Numbered from the stretch's first letter, positions 7,637-14,041 are shown. The stretch is DNA of 26,033 nucleotides from JBBDUG01 sp040904025 (GCA_040904025.1 JBBDUG010000031.1:1-26033); one strand, 5' to 3'. Translations and numbers: made by a program. The notes: a model not told the origin generated them from the letters alone.

Positions 7637-7665
7637 AGTATATCATGAGAGGAATAAAAAAAGCA
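7637..7665 (-). promoter_or_regulatory. Candidate promoter of the 7613-6340 gene pair
   Basis: Minus-strand TGCTTT (7660-7665) and TATACT (7637-7642) are 17 bases apart. The -35 overlaps the T-tract of the upstream terminator. A leader of about 17 bases would remain before the ATG at 7613. The -35 is weak, the -10 good. Confidence 0.4.
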
Positions 7666-7677
7666 GCATGACGCTGC
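7656..7677 (-). terminator. Intrinsic terminator after the trmD-mnmA-orphan operon
   Basis: On the minus strand GCAGC-GTCAT-GCTGC (7677-7663) forms a five-pair stem followed by TTTTTTT (7662-7656), 3 bases past the stop codon of the 8091 gene. Confidence 0.8.
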
Positions 7678-7680
7678 CTG

Positions 7681-8091
7681 TTAGGAAGATCCGAGATCTG
7701 TTATCTCTCGAACAAATCCTGGGCGTACCCAGATAAATCCTCCTGAGGTTTTTTCAAACCCCCAGAAGTGCGAGGGATTAAAATAATCGGCAAGTCGCAC
7801 CGGGAAGTGAATACGACCAACACCTCGAAATAAACACTTCCTGATAGTAAGCATCGCGGAGTGTCCGATCGCGATATCCATCATTTTCTCGAGGTCTGCA
7901 GAGTGTATCTGCCTCGTCTTCCCGCTATGCTCATCTCCGTCAAAGGTATATTCTACATCTGATATGAGGATAACCTTTTCCGGTTCTGAGAAATCTTGTA
8001 GATCTGTGTAGTACTCTCCACCCTGTTTGTAGAAAAAATAGGAACCAAGAGCGCGGACAATGAGGAGTTCAGAGCCTATAACTTGAGGCAT
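7681..8091 (-). CDS. Orphan protein, unknown function
   Basis: 136 residues, not recognised. No signal peptide or membrane helix is apparent; composition is that of a soluble, mixed alpha/beta protein. It begins MPQVIGSELLIVRAL and contains a Tyr/Phe/Asp-rich stretch (SYFFYKQGGEYYTDLQDF), a possible Asp/Gly metal-type turn (TFDGDEHSGK) and an aromatic cluster near the end (YFNPSHFWGFEKTSGGFIWV). It is the last gene of the trmD / mnmA transcription unit, 49 bases after mnmA, and is followed at once by a terminator. Codon usage matches its neighbours and the length and terminator support a real gene. No function is proposed. Confidence 0.65.
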   Translation of the reverse strand: MPQVIGSELLIVRALGSYFFYKQGGEYYTDLQDFSEPEKVILISDVEYTFDGDEHSGKTRQIHSADLEKMMDIAIGHSAMLTIRKCLFRGVGRIHFPVRLADYFNPSHFWGFEKTSGGFIWVRPGFVREITDLGSS

Positions 8092-8140
8092 TGCATCTGG
8101 GAGATTGATGAGAAAGAGCGACCGTTATGAGTGTATCAAC

Positions 8141-9229
8141 TCATTCTTTCTGGTCAAGAATCTCGGATATCACTCCTCCACCAATCACACAGTCATCTTT
8201 ATAGAGCACGCACGACTGTCCCTGCGCAACAGCTTTATGTGGTGTATCGAAGGTAATAGTCCACTCTCCATCCAAATGAGAGAGCTTGCAAGGTTCAAGA
8301 GGCTGCCGATATCGTGTGCGTACACTATATTCCCCCTCCTCTGGAGTATGCGGAATCCAATTTACATCCTCAAGTATGAGTGTAGATGCGTTAAACAAGG
8401 CACTTGCTTTTGTTTTGTCTCTTGTGACATATATACGATTATTCTCCACATCTTTTTTGTATACATAATGTGGACCATCATCGGGATTCTTTTTGGTAAC
8501 TTTAAATCCGTGACGCTGGCCGATGGTATAGGCCTCGGCACCAATATGTGTTCCGATGACATCCCCTGATGTATCACAGACCTCTCCTGGTGTGAGATCG
8601 ATAAAGTGAGAGAGGAATTCAGGGATATCAACATGGCCGATAAAGCAAAGACCTTGGCTGTCCTTTTTATCTGCTGTAATCAATCCCCGCCCCTCGGCAA
8701 TCTTTCGCACAGATGACTTCTCCATCCCCCCAACCGGGAATATGATATGTGAAAGTTGTTGCTGTGTGAGTGTCCAGAGGAAATAACTCTGATCCTTATT
8801 CTTATCAACTCCGGCAAGGAGTTGATATTCTCCATTGTCTTCTTCTATGCGTGCATAGTGTCCGGTTGCAACACCACCAGCTCCATCTTCGAGTGCCCAA
8901 TCAAGAAAGGCGCCGAACTTTACAAACTGATTACACATCACATCGGGATTTGGTGTCCGTCCTGCTTTATATTCTTCGATCATATAGTCAACCACCTCCT
9001 TCTTATACGTATCCTCAAGATTACATTCTTTAAATGGAATATCGAGCGTGGCGCATACGCGCATCGCATCACGACGATCTTCCTTCCAGGAGCATTCAAT
9101 GAAGTCTGGGTACCATCCACGGATAAAGACACCGACGATATCGTATCCTTGGTCTTTGAGCAGTGCGGCTGATACCGAAGAGTCGACTCCTCCCGAGAGT
9201 CCAACACAGATTGTCTTAGCTGTATTCAT
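8141..9229 (-). CDS. mnmA: tRNA-specific 2-thiouridylase MnmA
   Basis: 362 residues, normal length. Adds sulfur to U34 of the tRNAs for Lys, Glu and Gln, using ATP and a persulfide relay. The PP-loop SGGVDSSV (about 12-19) is intact; the two catalytic Cys lie in NPDVMCNQFVKFG (about residue 98) and DSQGLCFIG (about residue 197); the tRNA-binding motifs ATGHYAR and KDQSYFL are also present, followed by the C-terminal beta domain (IGQRHGFKV, YRQPLEPCKL, VAQGQSCVLY). It starts one base after the trmD stop codon, so the two tRNA-modification genes are translationally coupled. Both modify the anticodon region, which fits a common unit. Stop codon is TGA, showing standard code. Confidence 0.97.
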   Translation of the reverse strand: MNTAKTICVGLSGGVDSSVSAALLKDQGYDIVGVFIRGWYPDFIECSWKEDRRDAMRVCATLDIPFKECNLEDTYKKEVVDYMIEEYKAGRTPNPDVMCNQFVKFGAFLDWALEDGAGGVATGHYARIEEDNGEYQLLAGVDKNKDQSYFLWTLTQQQLSHIIFPVGGMEKSSVRKIAEGRGLITADKKDSQGLCFIGHVDIPEFLSHFIDLTPGEVCDTSGDVIGTHIGAEAYTIGQRHGFKVTKKNPDDGPHYVYKKDVENNRIYVTRDKTKASALFNASTLILEDVNWIPHTPEEGEYSVRTRYRQPLEPCKLSHLDGEWTITFDTPHKAVAQGQSCVLYKDDCVIGGGVISEILDQKE

Positions 9230-9230
9230 A

Positions 9231-9887
9231 TTAATTTTCTTCTCGCCACTTCTCTATATTCTCATGATGCCCCGAGAGGAGTACATCGGGTACACTATAT
9301 TCCTTCCCGTTCCATTCAAATGTCTCTGGGCGAGTATACATCTGTGAGCTTGCGGTCCGCTCTTCTTCTGGTGAAGACTCGTTCCCGAGAACACCAGGAA
9401 TATGGCGTGCAACAGCATCTGAGAGCACTAGTGCCGCAAGCTCCCCTCCAGTGAGTACATATGGACCTATAGAAAGAGTGGTTGTCTGTTCTGGGTATGT
9501 ATCACGGAGTACCTGCTCTACCCGTGAATCAATCCCCTCATATCGCCCACAGACAAGAACGAGATTTTCAGTCTCCTTTGCATATTTTCGTGCCAGTGTG
9601 TTATCAAACTGCTCCCCCGATGGAGAAAAGAGGATAACCTCAAAATCTCCTTCCAGAGAACCAATAATTTCATTGATTGTTTTGAGAATAGGTTCTGCCT
9701 TCATGACCATACCAGGTCCGCCGCCATATGGACGATCATCCATAGTTTTATGTGCATCCTCTGTCTTTTCCCGCGGATCATGAAAGGAGAAGGAGAGAAT
9801 CCCCTCTTCTTGCCCACGAGAAAGAATTGATTCATTGATATATGAATCAAACATGCCGGGAAAGATTGTAACTATGTGTATATTCAT
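9231..9887 (-). CDS. trmD: tRNA (guanine-37-N1)-methyltransferase TrmD
   Basis: 218 residues, slightly shorter than the usual 240-260, with the C-terminal domain trimmed. Makes m1G37 next to the anticodon, preventing frameshifting. SPOUT-fold signatures are clear: IHIVTIFPGMFDSY at the start, RPYGGGPGMVMKAEPI (about 52-67), LVCGRYEGIDSRVEQ (about 112-126) and SIGPYVLTGGELAALV with VLSDAVARHIPGVLGN (about 139-170), i.e. the trefoil-knot SAM pocket. The ATG at 9887 has a well-formed promoter whose -10 ends 6 bases upstream, so the mRNA is predicted to be leaderless. First gene of the trmD-mnmA-orphan unit; khpA and rpsP, usual trmD neighbours in bacteria, lie just upstream. Confidence 0.97.
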   Translation of the reverse strand: MNIHIVTIFPGMFDSYINESILSRGQEEGILSFSFHDPREKTEDAHKTMDDRPYGGGPGMVMKAEPILKTINEIIGSLEGDFEVILFSPSGEQFDNTLARKYAKETENLVLVCGRYEGIDSRVEQVLRDTYPEQTTTLSIGPYVLTGGELAALVLSDAVARHIPGVLGNESSPEEERTASSQMYTRPETFEWNGKEYSVPDVLLSGHHENIEKWREEN

Positions 9888-9893
9888 GTGGTT

Positions 9894-9922
9894 ACTATAT
9901 GTGATACGAGAGATTGGGGCAA
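9894..9922 (-). promoter_or_regulatory. Promoter of trmD (leaderless)
   Basis: Minus-strand TTGCCC (9917-9922), 17-base spacer, TATAGT (9894-9899), then AACCAC and the trmD ATG. The expected transcription start coincides with the start codon. Confidence 0.65.
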
Positions 9923-9924
9923 TA

Positions 9925-9954
9925 GAAAAACTCCTTTAAATGAAGGAGCTTTTC
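9925..9954 (-). terminator. Intrinsic terminator after khpA
   Basis: CTCCTT (9931-9936) pairs with AAGGAG (9943-9948), flanked by A-rich and T-rich arms that extend the stem; the minus strand ends AAGGAGTTTTTC. It lies between the khpA stop and the trmD promoter, separating the two units. Confidence 0.75.
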
Positions 9955-9969
9955 TTTGTCCTATTCAAC

Positions 9970-10290
9970 TTATGACTTCAGCTCTTCCATTGCGTCATCC
10001 ACTGCAGATGATGCTCCTCCTTTCCCTTCTCCGCTACGATCCGGTTCATTTATCTTCAGATTCACGCGTGCCTGGTTCTTCATGCCGACTACGCGAAGAA
10101 GTGTACGGATAGCTTTTGCGGTATTACCATTGCGTCCAATGACCTGTCCCATGTCATCTTGGTGTACATCGAGTGTCGTGAGAACTCCCATTTCATCAAC
10201 GGTACGCTCTACATGCACCTCGTCAGGATGGTCAACGATCGATTTTATAACATACTCGAGAAATTCCTTGTCTTCGAACTGTTTATCCAT
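9970..10290 (-). CDS. khpA: KH-domain RNA-binding protein KhpA
   Basis: 106 residues. Small single-KH protein (YlqC family) that binds RNA and, in Gram-positive bacteria, partners with KhpB/Jag. The KH core is visible: FLEYVIKSIVDHPDEVHVE, then VHQDDMGQVIGRNGNTAKAIRTLLR with the GxxG loop as GRNG, split here, and ARVNLKINE. Typical KhpA is about 75-80 residues; this one has an 8-residue N-terminal and a roughly 20-residue Gly/Ser/Asp/Glu C-terminal extension. Located between rpsP and trmD, the classic rpsP-khpA-rimM-trmD neighbourhood, although no rimM is present here. Unlike its neighbours it has a longer leader (about 65 bases) with a purine-rich AGAAGAGAGAAG ahead of the ATG. Confidence 0.92.
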   Translation of the reverse strand: MDKQFEDKEFLEYVIKSIVDHPDEVHVERTVDEMGVLTTLDVHQDDMGQVIGRNGNTAKAIRTLLRVVGMKNQARVNLKINEPDRSGEGKGGASSAVDDAMEELKS

Positions 10291-10360
10291 AGGTATCTTC
10301 TCTCTTCTTAGCTGATCATATGCATCAACCTCTGAATATGAGAGGGAATGCGTTGAACAT

Positions 10361-10390
10361 ATTATACGTTAAAGAACCTGTGTTGTATAA
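10361..10390 (-). promoter_or_regulatory. Candidate khpA promoter with structured leader
   Basis: Minus-strand TTATAC (10385-10390), 18-base spacer, perfect TATAAT (10361-10366). The resulting leader of about 65 bases (10291-10354) holds a small hairpin CCTCT-CATATTC-AGAGG and a purine-rich stretch before the ATG. The rest of the 142-base gap to rpsP contains only a weak hairpin (CCTGT/ACAGG), no clear terminator. Confidence 0.5.
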
Positions 10391-10432
10391 CAGGGGGTGT
10401 GGAAAGATGCGCGGTGTACGCCTCTTTGTTTT

Positions 10433-10996
10433 CTACTCTTCGTCTGTTTTTTCTGTCTCCTCTTCTTCAGAGTCTTCTTTCTCTTCTGTCTCCTCGGGAG
10501 CTTCTTCTTTTACTTCCTCAACTTCATCAGTTGATTCTTCTAGAGTATCCTCAGAAGGTGCCTCATCAACTTCTCCACTTTCTTCTTTGACCTCTTCTTT
10601 TACTTCCTCAGGTTCATCAGTTGATTCTTCTGGAGTGCCCTCAGAGCTCTCTTCTGTCTCTTCAGAAGATGTCTCGTCAGCTTCTTTACTTTCTTCTTTA
10701 ACCTCCTCCTCTTCCTTCACCACAGGAGATTTTTGTGGAAGTACATTTATCTTCTTTCCTTTAATTATCCCTTCTGAGATGAGGAGGTTGTGTACAGTAT
10801 CGGATGGTTGTGCACCGTTGGAGATCCAATGCTCAATCCGCTCTTTGTTGAGTTCTATTGTATCGTTCTGTGGGTTATAAAAACCGACCTTTTCAAGGTA
10901 GTTTCCTGATTTTGGTCCACGAGACTTCTCCGTCACTATCACGCGAAATGACGGGTCATTTTTTTTACCAATTCTCTTGAGTCGTATTACTAGCAT
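10433..10996 (-). CDS. rpsP: Ribosomal protein bS16 with long acidic C-terminal tail
   Basis: 187 residues, about twice the usual 80-90. Residues 1-88 are an ordinary bS16 (IRLKRIGKKNDPSFRVIV, GNYLEKVGFYNP, RIEHWISNGAQPSDTV), a small-subunit assembly protein that contacts 16S rRNA. Residues 93-187 are almost only Glu, Asp, Ser, Thr, Val, Pro and Lys, strongly negative and surely disordered, with an imperfect 30-residue repeat (EESTDEPEEVKEE at 123, EESTDEVEEVKEE at 153). The frame is unbroken and the tail ends with a stop, so it looks translated, not a frameshift artefact. Promoter TTGCTT-16-TACTAT ends 10 bases before the ATG. Function of the tail is unknown; it may balance charge or act as a flexible interaction arm. 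Confidence 0.95.
   Translation of the reverse strand: MLVIRLKRIGKKNDPSFRVIVTEKSRGPKSGNYLEKVGFYNPQNDTIELNKERIEHWISNGAQPSDTVHNLLISEGIIKGKKINVLPQKSPVVKEEEEVKEESKEADETSSEETEESSEGTPEESTDEPEEVKEEVKEESGEVDEAPSEDTLEESTDEVEEVKEEAPEETEEKEDSEEEETEKTDEE
10504..10690 (-). repeat. Imperfect 90-base tandem repeat in the rpsP tail
   Basis: The stretch TACTTCCTCA at 10511 recurs at 10601, followed by near-identical text (TTCATCAGTTGATTCTTCT), giving an in-frame period of 90 bases (30 codons). A third, more degenerate unit extends to about 10690. It encodes the acidic tail of bS16 and likely grew by unequal recombination or slippage. Confidence 0.75.
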
Positions 10997-11006
10997 AACG
11001 GTCGAG

Positions 11007-11034
11007 ATAGTAGCATATTTTTAACCGGAAGCAA
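11007..11034 (-). promoter_or_regulatory. Promoter of rpsP
   Basis: Minus-strand TTGCTT (11029-11034), 16-base spacer, TACTAT (11007-11012); transcription should begin about 3 bases before the rpsP ATG at 10996. It is back to back with the rnr promoter. Confidence 0.6.
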
Positions 11035-11042
11035 ATACATAT

Positions 11043-11071
11043 TTGTTACTAAGCCTTATTTTTTGTACACT
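11043..11071 (+). promoter_or_regulatory. Promoter of rnr (leaderless)
   Basis: TTGTTA (11043-11048), 17-base spacer, TACACT (11066-11071), then 7 bases (AGGGTGC) and the ATG at 11079. The predicted transcription start falls on or next to the start codon. Confidence 0.65.
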
Positions 11072-11078
11072 AGGGTGC

Positions 11079-13016
11079 ATGACAGACGAAGAAAATTTAA
11101 AGAAAGGATCAAAGGTAACTGACACAATCTCTACAACCGGAAGCGGGTACGGATTCGTTGATACTCCTGAGGAATCCCCCAACATATTTATAGACACTCC
11201 CGATCTTGATCGTGCACTCAACGGTGACACTGTTGAAGTTGAGATCACCGGTACAGGAGAAAAAGGACGACTTGCTGGAAAGGTTATCAATATAGTTAAT
11301 CGAGCAAAGCGTCGATACGTTGGTGTACTCACACCAGGAAGCAATGGGTGGTTTCTTGCACCTGACGACAGGCGTATGTACACCTCTATTTCCATTCCCG
11401 GAAACCCTAAAGGAGCAGAGCGGGGGTATAAGGCGTATGTGGAAATTATTGAATGGAAGAAAGGAAACTCTCTGCCAACAGGAGAGATATTAGAGGTGCT
11501 GGGACCCAAGGGTGATCATGAGGTAGAGATGAACTCTATTGTTCTTGAGCGCGGTATCACCGCTGCATTTCCTGAGAATGTTGACAAAGAAGCACAGCAG
11601 ATACAGCAAGAGCATTCTATTGAGAATGCTAGTGAAGAGCGGCGTGACTATCGATCTGTCACCACACTCACCATCGATCCTGATACTGCAAAGGACTTTG
11701 ATGATGCACTCTCCTTCAAGAAGCTCGAGGATGGTAACTATGAGATCGGAGTACATATTGCAGATGTTGCGCACTTCGTAAAGCCAGGGAGTGCAATTGA
11801 TGAAGAAGCACGAGAGCGTGAATTCAGTACATACTTGGTAGACCGAACACTCCCCATGCTCCCAGAGATACTTTCCAATGATCTCTGCTCTCTTAATCCG
11901 AATGAGGATAAGTTTGCCTTCTCCGCTATCTTTACCATCACCCCTGAGGGTACAGTGACAGAGCGTTGGTTTGGACGCACTATTATCCACTCAGACCACC
12001 GATATACATACGAAGAGGCACAGGCATCTATTGAAAACGGTGAGGGTGAGCATAAGGAGATTCTCCAAACACTCAATGATCTAGCAAAAAAGATACGAAA
12101 AAAGCGCTTTAAGAATGGCGCAATTGAATTCCACTCAGAGGAGGTTAAATTCCAGTTGGATGATACCGGAAAGCCAATTGGAGTGAGTATTAAAAAGCAG
12201 CAGGATGCACATAAGCTGATCGAGGAGTTCATGCTTCTTGCAAACCAAGAAGTTGCACTCGAGGTGCAGCGTATGCGTGATGAGCGTGGAAGAGATCTTC
12301 TCTTTGTATATCGTATTCACGACAAGCCAGACAGAGAAAGGATTGAAGAACTTGGAGTATTTCTCCGAGCACTCGGGTATGACTTTGATATTGAGGATAA
12401 AGAGCTCACTGGACGTCTTGTCAATGAGATCATTACACAGGCTGAAGAGAAGCCTGAGGAGGGATTGGTAAACACATCTATGATCCGCACAATGTCGAAG
12501 GCAGAGTATTCAACTCAGAACATTGGCCACTTCGGACTTGGATTCCAACACTACTCCCACTTCACCTCCCCTATCCGACGATATCCCGATATCTTAGTGC
12601 ACAGACTCCTTTGGAAGCATCTGCATGAAGAGTCAATCTCACGACAAGAGTATCCGTGGTATGAAAAGACATGCCAGATGGCATCAGAAAAAGAGATTGA
12701 GGTCATGCAGGCAGAGCGTGAGAGTATTAAATACAAACAAGTTGAATACCTCAAAGAGCATATTGGGGAGGAATTTGATGCTGTTATCACTGGGGTGATA
12801 GACAAAGGATTCTTTGTTGAAGAGATGGAGACAAAAGGAAATGGATTTGTTCCCGTTCGATCACTTGGTGATGACTACTACCAATATGATGAGAAAACAT
12901 ATGCGCTTGTGGGACAGAAGAATGGTACTTCATATCGATTGGGAGATGAAATACGCGTGAAGCTTACCCGAGCAGATCTCGATGAGAGACAGCTTGATTT
13001 TGAGGTGGTTAAGTAG
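11079..13016 (+). CDS. rnr: Ribonuclease R (RNB-family 3'-5' exoribonuclease)
   Basis: 645 residues. Processive hydrolytic exonuclease that degrades structured RNA in the cytoplasm. Order of domains: N-terminal cold-shock-type OB (GSGYGFVDTPEE and VEVEITGTGEKGRLAG), second OB (about 75-140), catalytic RNB domain with TIDPDTAKDFDDALSF (the metal-binding Asp cluster), YEIGVHIADVAHFVKPGS and HFTSPIRRYPDILVHRLL, then a C-terminal S1 domain (FDAVITGVIDKGFFVE to about 640). The usual Lys-rich tail of RNase R is absent. I chose the ATG at 11079; the frame extends to a TTG at 11043, but that stretch is the promoter's -35 and -10. Followed at once by a tRNA-Asn fragment and an AT-rich region. Confidence 0.96.
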   Translation: MTDEENLKKGSKVTDTISTTGSGYGFVDTPEESPNIFIDTPDLDRALNGDTVEVEITGTGEKGRLAGKVINIVNRAKRRYVGVLTPGSNGWFLAPDDRRMYTSISIPGNPKGAERGYKAYVEIIEWKKGNSLPTGEILEVLGPKGDHEVEMNSIVLERGITAAFPENVDKEAQQIQQEHSIENASEERRDYRSVTTLTIDPDTAKDFDDALSFKKLEDGNYEIGVHIADVAHFVKPGSAIDEEAREREFSTYLVDRTLPMLPEILSNDLCSLNPNEDKFAFSAIFTITPEGTVTERWFGRTIIHSDHRYTYEEAQASIENGEGEHKEILQTLNDLAKKIRKKRFKNGAIEFHSEEVKFQLDDTGKPIGVSIKKQQDAHKLIEEFMLLANQEVALEVQRMRDERGRDLLFVYRIHDKPDRERIEELGVFLRALGYDFDIEDKELTGRLVNEIITQAEEKPEEGLVNTSMIRTMSKAEYSTQNIGHFGLGFQHYSHFTSPIRRYPDILVHRLLWKHLHEESISRQEYPWYEKTCQMASEKEIEVMQAERESIKYKQVEYLKEHIGEEFDAVITGVIDKGFFVEEMETKGNGFVPVRSLGDDYYQYDEKTYALVGQKNGTSYRLGDEIRVKLTRADLDERQLDFEVVK

Positions 13017-13019
13017 GTT

Positions 13020-13041
13020 GGTTCGAGTCCCGCCTGTGGAG
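13020..13041 (+). tRNA. 3' fragment of a tRNA-Asn gene (remnant)
   Basis: Starting 3 bases after the rnr stop codon, GG-TTCGAGT-CCCGC-CTGTGGA-G matches the end of a tRNA: G53, the T-loop TTCGAGT (13022-13028), T-stem 3' strand CCCGC, acceptor 3' strand CTGTGGA and discriminator G (13041). The partner 5' acceptor would be TCCACAG, and a TCC start with discriminator G is characteristic of bacterial tRNA-Asn. The upstream bases (AGGTT) do not complete the T-stem and no D- or anticodon arm precedes, because rnr coding sequence ends there. It is thus not a functional tRNA. Such 3' pieces are typical of att sites left by tRNA-integrating elements. Confidence 0.65.
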
Positions 13042-13050
13042 CTATTGTAA

Positions 13051-13085
13051 AGCAAAGTAAAGTGTTATTTTACTCTTTGTTTTGT
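13051..13085 (+). terminator. Weak candidate terminator after rnr
   Basis: CAAAG-TAAA pairs with TTTA-(CT bulge)-CTTTG around a GTGTTAT loop, followed by TTTTG. The stem is A/T-rich and bulged, so this is a weak call. Confidence 0.3.
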
Positions 13086-13098
13086 TAAGATTTTCTAT

Positions 13099-13611
13099 AT
13101 GAATTATTATAAAATTATAGTATTAGGTTCTCAGTGTTCTGGTAAGTCTGCAATTATCAGATACATACAAGACAATACTAATTTAGTTTGTATTGACCAC
13201 GATGAAGAAATAAAGAAAAGACACGATGGTAAATATCCTGAAGACCACGTTTATGTAAGTAACGAAGTTTTACCTTCCATTGAGGATTATGTGTTGAGTT
13301 TACCTAAAGTAATCTATAGTGCTAGTTTTTGGGGTCTTAATAAAGATGGTGTCATTGATAATGAAAAGATTACTTTAGCAAAAGAAAAAGGTTTTAAGTT
13401 TGTAAACTTAACTACTGATAGAGAAATTCTAGAAGACAGGAATAAAAAGAGAGTCTCTGAAGGAAAAGATGATGCTTCCATAAGTTTTGATTGGTATCAA
13501 AGAGTTTATAAAGATATGAGGAAATTAAATCAATTTGATTTTGAAATTAATACAAATGGTTTAGTTGAAGACGCTGCCCAAAAACTCATTTCTTTTATCA
13601 ATAATCAATAA
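13099..13611 (+). CDS. P-loop kinase-like protein, AT-rich, probably acquired
   Basis: 170 residues. A Walker A motif GSQCSGKS (10-17) follows a first strand (YKIIVLG). The next part, NTNLVCIDHDEEIKKRHDG, resembles the strand and DxDxxIE region of shikimate-kinase-like small-molecule kinases, and LTTDREILEDRNKKR with SFDWYQRVYKDM resembles the LID and following helix. Probable phosphotransferase on a small molecule; the substrate cannot be told. Its codons favour A/T in third position far more than rnr or the genes beyond, and it uses TTA, AAA, GAT, AAT heavily. It sits between a tRNA-Asn fragment and a zone of gene remnants, so horizontal acquisition is likely. Start ATG 13099; a TAAGAT hexamer ends 7 bases upstream. 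Confidence 0.8.
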   Translation: MNYYKIIVLGSQCSGKSAIIRYIQDNTNLVCIDHDEEIKKRHDGKYPEDHVYVSNEVLPSIEDYVLSLPKVIYSASFWGLNKDGVIDNEKITLAKEKGFKFVNLTTDREILEDRNKKRVSEGKDDASISFDWYQRVYKDMRKLNQFDFEINTNGLVEDAAQKLISFINNQ

Positions 13612-13761
13612 TTCTTCAACCTCCTTTTTTATTTTCTCCCAATCCAGAGTTCTGAACTTGTCCAACAAGGGGAGCAATCTTTTACAACCTTTTGTAATTA
13701 ACAAGCATTTCAATACGTCTATAATATACTCATCACGACGAAAGGGGTTCCGAACGGTTAA
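13561..13761 (-). pseudogene. Possible coding remnant, open frame without ATG
   Basis: On the minus strand a 66-codon frame runs from just after a TAA (13762-13764) to a TAA at 13561. Its middle part reads NPFRRDEYIIDVLKCLLITKG and LDWEKIKKEVEELL, which looks protein-like with ordinary codons, but it has no ATG, overlaps the kinase 3' end by 51 bases and is crossed by a plus-strand promoter-like motif. It may be the leftover 3' end of a deleted gene or a chance frame. I do not recognise the family. Together with the NYN remnant upstream it accounts for the 520 bases without an intact gene (13612-14131). Confidence 0.25.
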
Positions 13762-13790
13762 TTACCTAAGGAGCCCTTTTCTTATTTTTA
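13698..13790 (+). ncRNA. Promoter directly followed by a terminator hairpin: candidate small RNA
   Basis: TTAACA (13698-13703), 16-base spacer, perfect TATAAT (13720-13725), then from 13741 an 11-pair stem AAAGGGGTTCC / GGAGCCCTTTT (13741-13751 with 13770-13780, two G-T pairs) whose loop contains a second small stem GGT-TAATT-ACC, followed by CTTATTTTTA. A transcript from about 13732 would stop near 13790, some 55-60 bases long. It could be a small RNA, or the attenuated leader of a gene that has been lost. Confidence 0.35.
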
Positions 13791-13943
13791 CTCAATTTTT
13801 CTCCTCACATTCTCCAAATAATCGAAGAATTCAGATCCCAGTTTGTCATACAGAGATGATGCAAACTCCCTTGTCCATGGTTTCTCTGCAGACCTTGTTC
13901 CTAAATAGAGATTCTGCCCGTCTATAAATGCGTAGTTAGTCAT
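13788..13943 (-). pseudogene. Internally deleted NYN-domain (PIN-like RNase) gene remnant
   Basis: A 51-residue frame from ATG 13943 to TAA 13788. Its first part, MTNYAFIDGQNLYLGTR, is the N-terminal strand of a NYN/LabA-like domain, with the catalytic Asp of FIDGQN. Its second part, FASSLYDKLGSEFFDYLENV with RRKIE, resembles the C-terminal end of the same CPR family as I remember it. The roughly 110-120 residues between, holding the other acidic metal ligands, are missing, and the two ends are joined in frame around residue 25. A TATAAT (13953-13958) ends 9 bases before the ATG, so it may still be transcribed. It is too small to be an active nuclease. Likely a deletion scar; a genuine mini-protein is the alternative. 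Confidence 0.6.
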
Positions 13944-14013
13944 AACTCTTATATTATATCAAACATTCTATACCAAACAGTTTCGAACTTTCTAGAGCGT
14001 ACAGAAAAAACTC

Positions 14014-14041
14014 TTGACTTATTATCCATATAATGTATTCT
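14014..14041 (+). promoter_or_regulatory. Candidate promoter of the cold-shock gene
   Basis: TTGACT (14014-14019), 16-base spacer, TATTCT (14036-14041). The resulting leader would be about 85 bases, long for this genome, as is common for cold-shock mRNAs. A second TATAAT at 14094-14099 has no clear -35 but would leave about 25 bases of leader. Confidence 0.45.

Noticed and set aside
10504..10690. Direct repeats considered as a CRISPR-like array
   Set aside because: The repeats are tandem, in frame and encode the acidic tail of bS16; there are no unique spacers.
10320..10880. 186-codon Ser-rich open frame on plus over rpsP
   Set aside because: It is the antisense of the Glu-rich bS16 tail; its Ser runs arise from TCT/TCC complementing GAA/GAG repeats.
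11043..11078. N-terminal extension of RNase R (MLLSLIFCTLGC) resembling a lipoprotein signal
   Set aside because: It starts with TTG and its bases form the -35 and -10 of a promoter that places transcription at the ATG 11079; the extension is not expected to be transcribed.
11021..11509. Minus-strand frame over the 5' end of rnr
   Set aside because: Overlaps the rnr coding region and promoter; Ser/Pro/Thr composition without motifs.
13565..13927. 120-codon plus frame after the kinase gene
   Set aside because: It overlaps the kinase end, is Phe/Ser/Asn-rich, and runs antisense to the NYN-like remnant, which has recognisable motifs.
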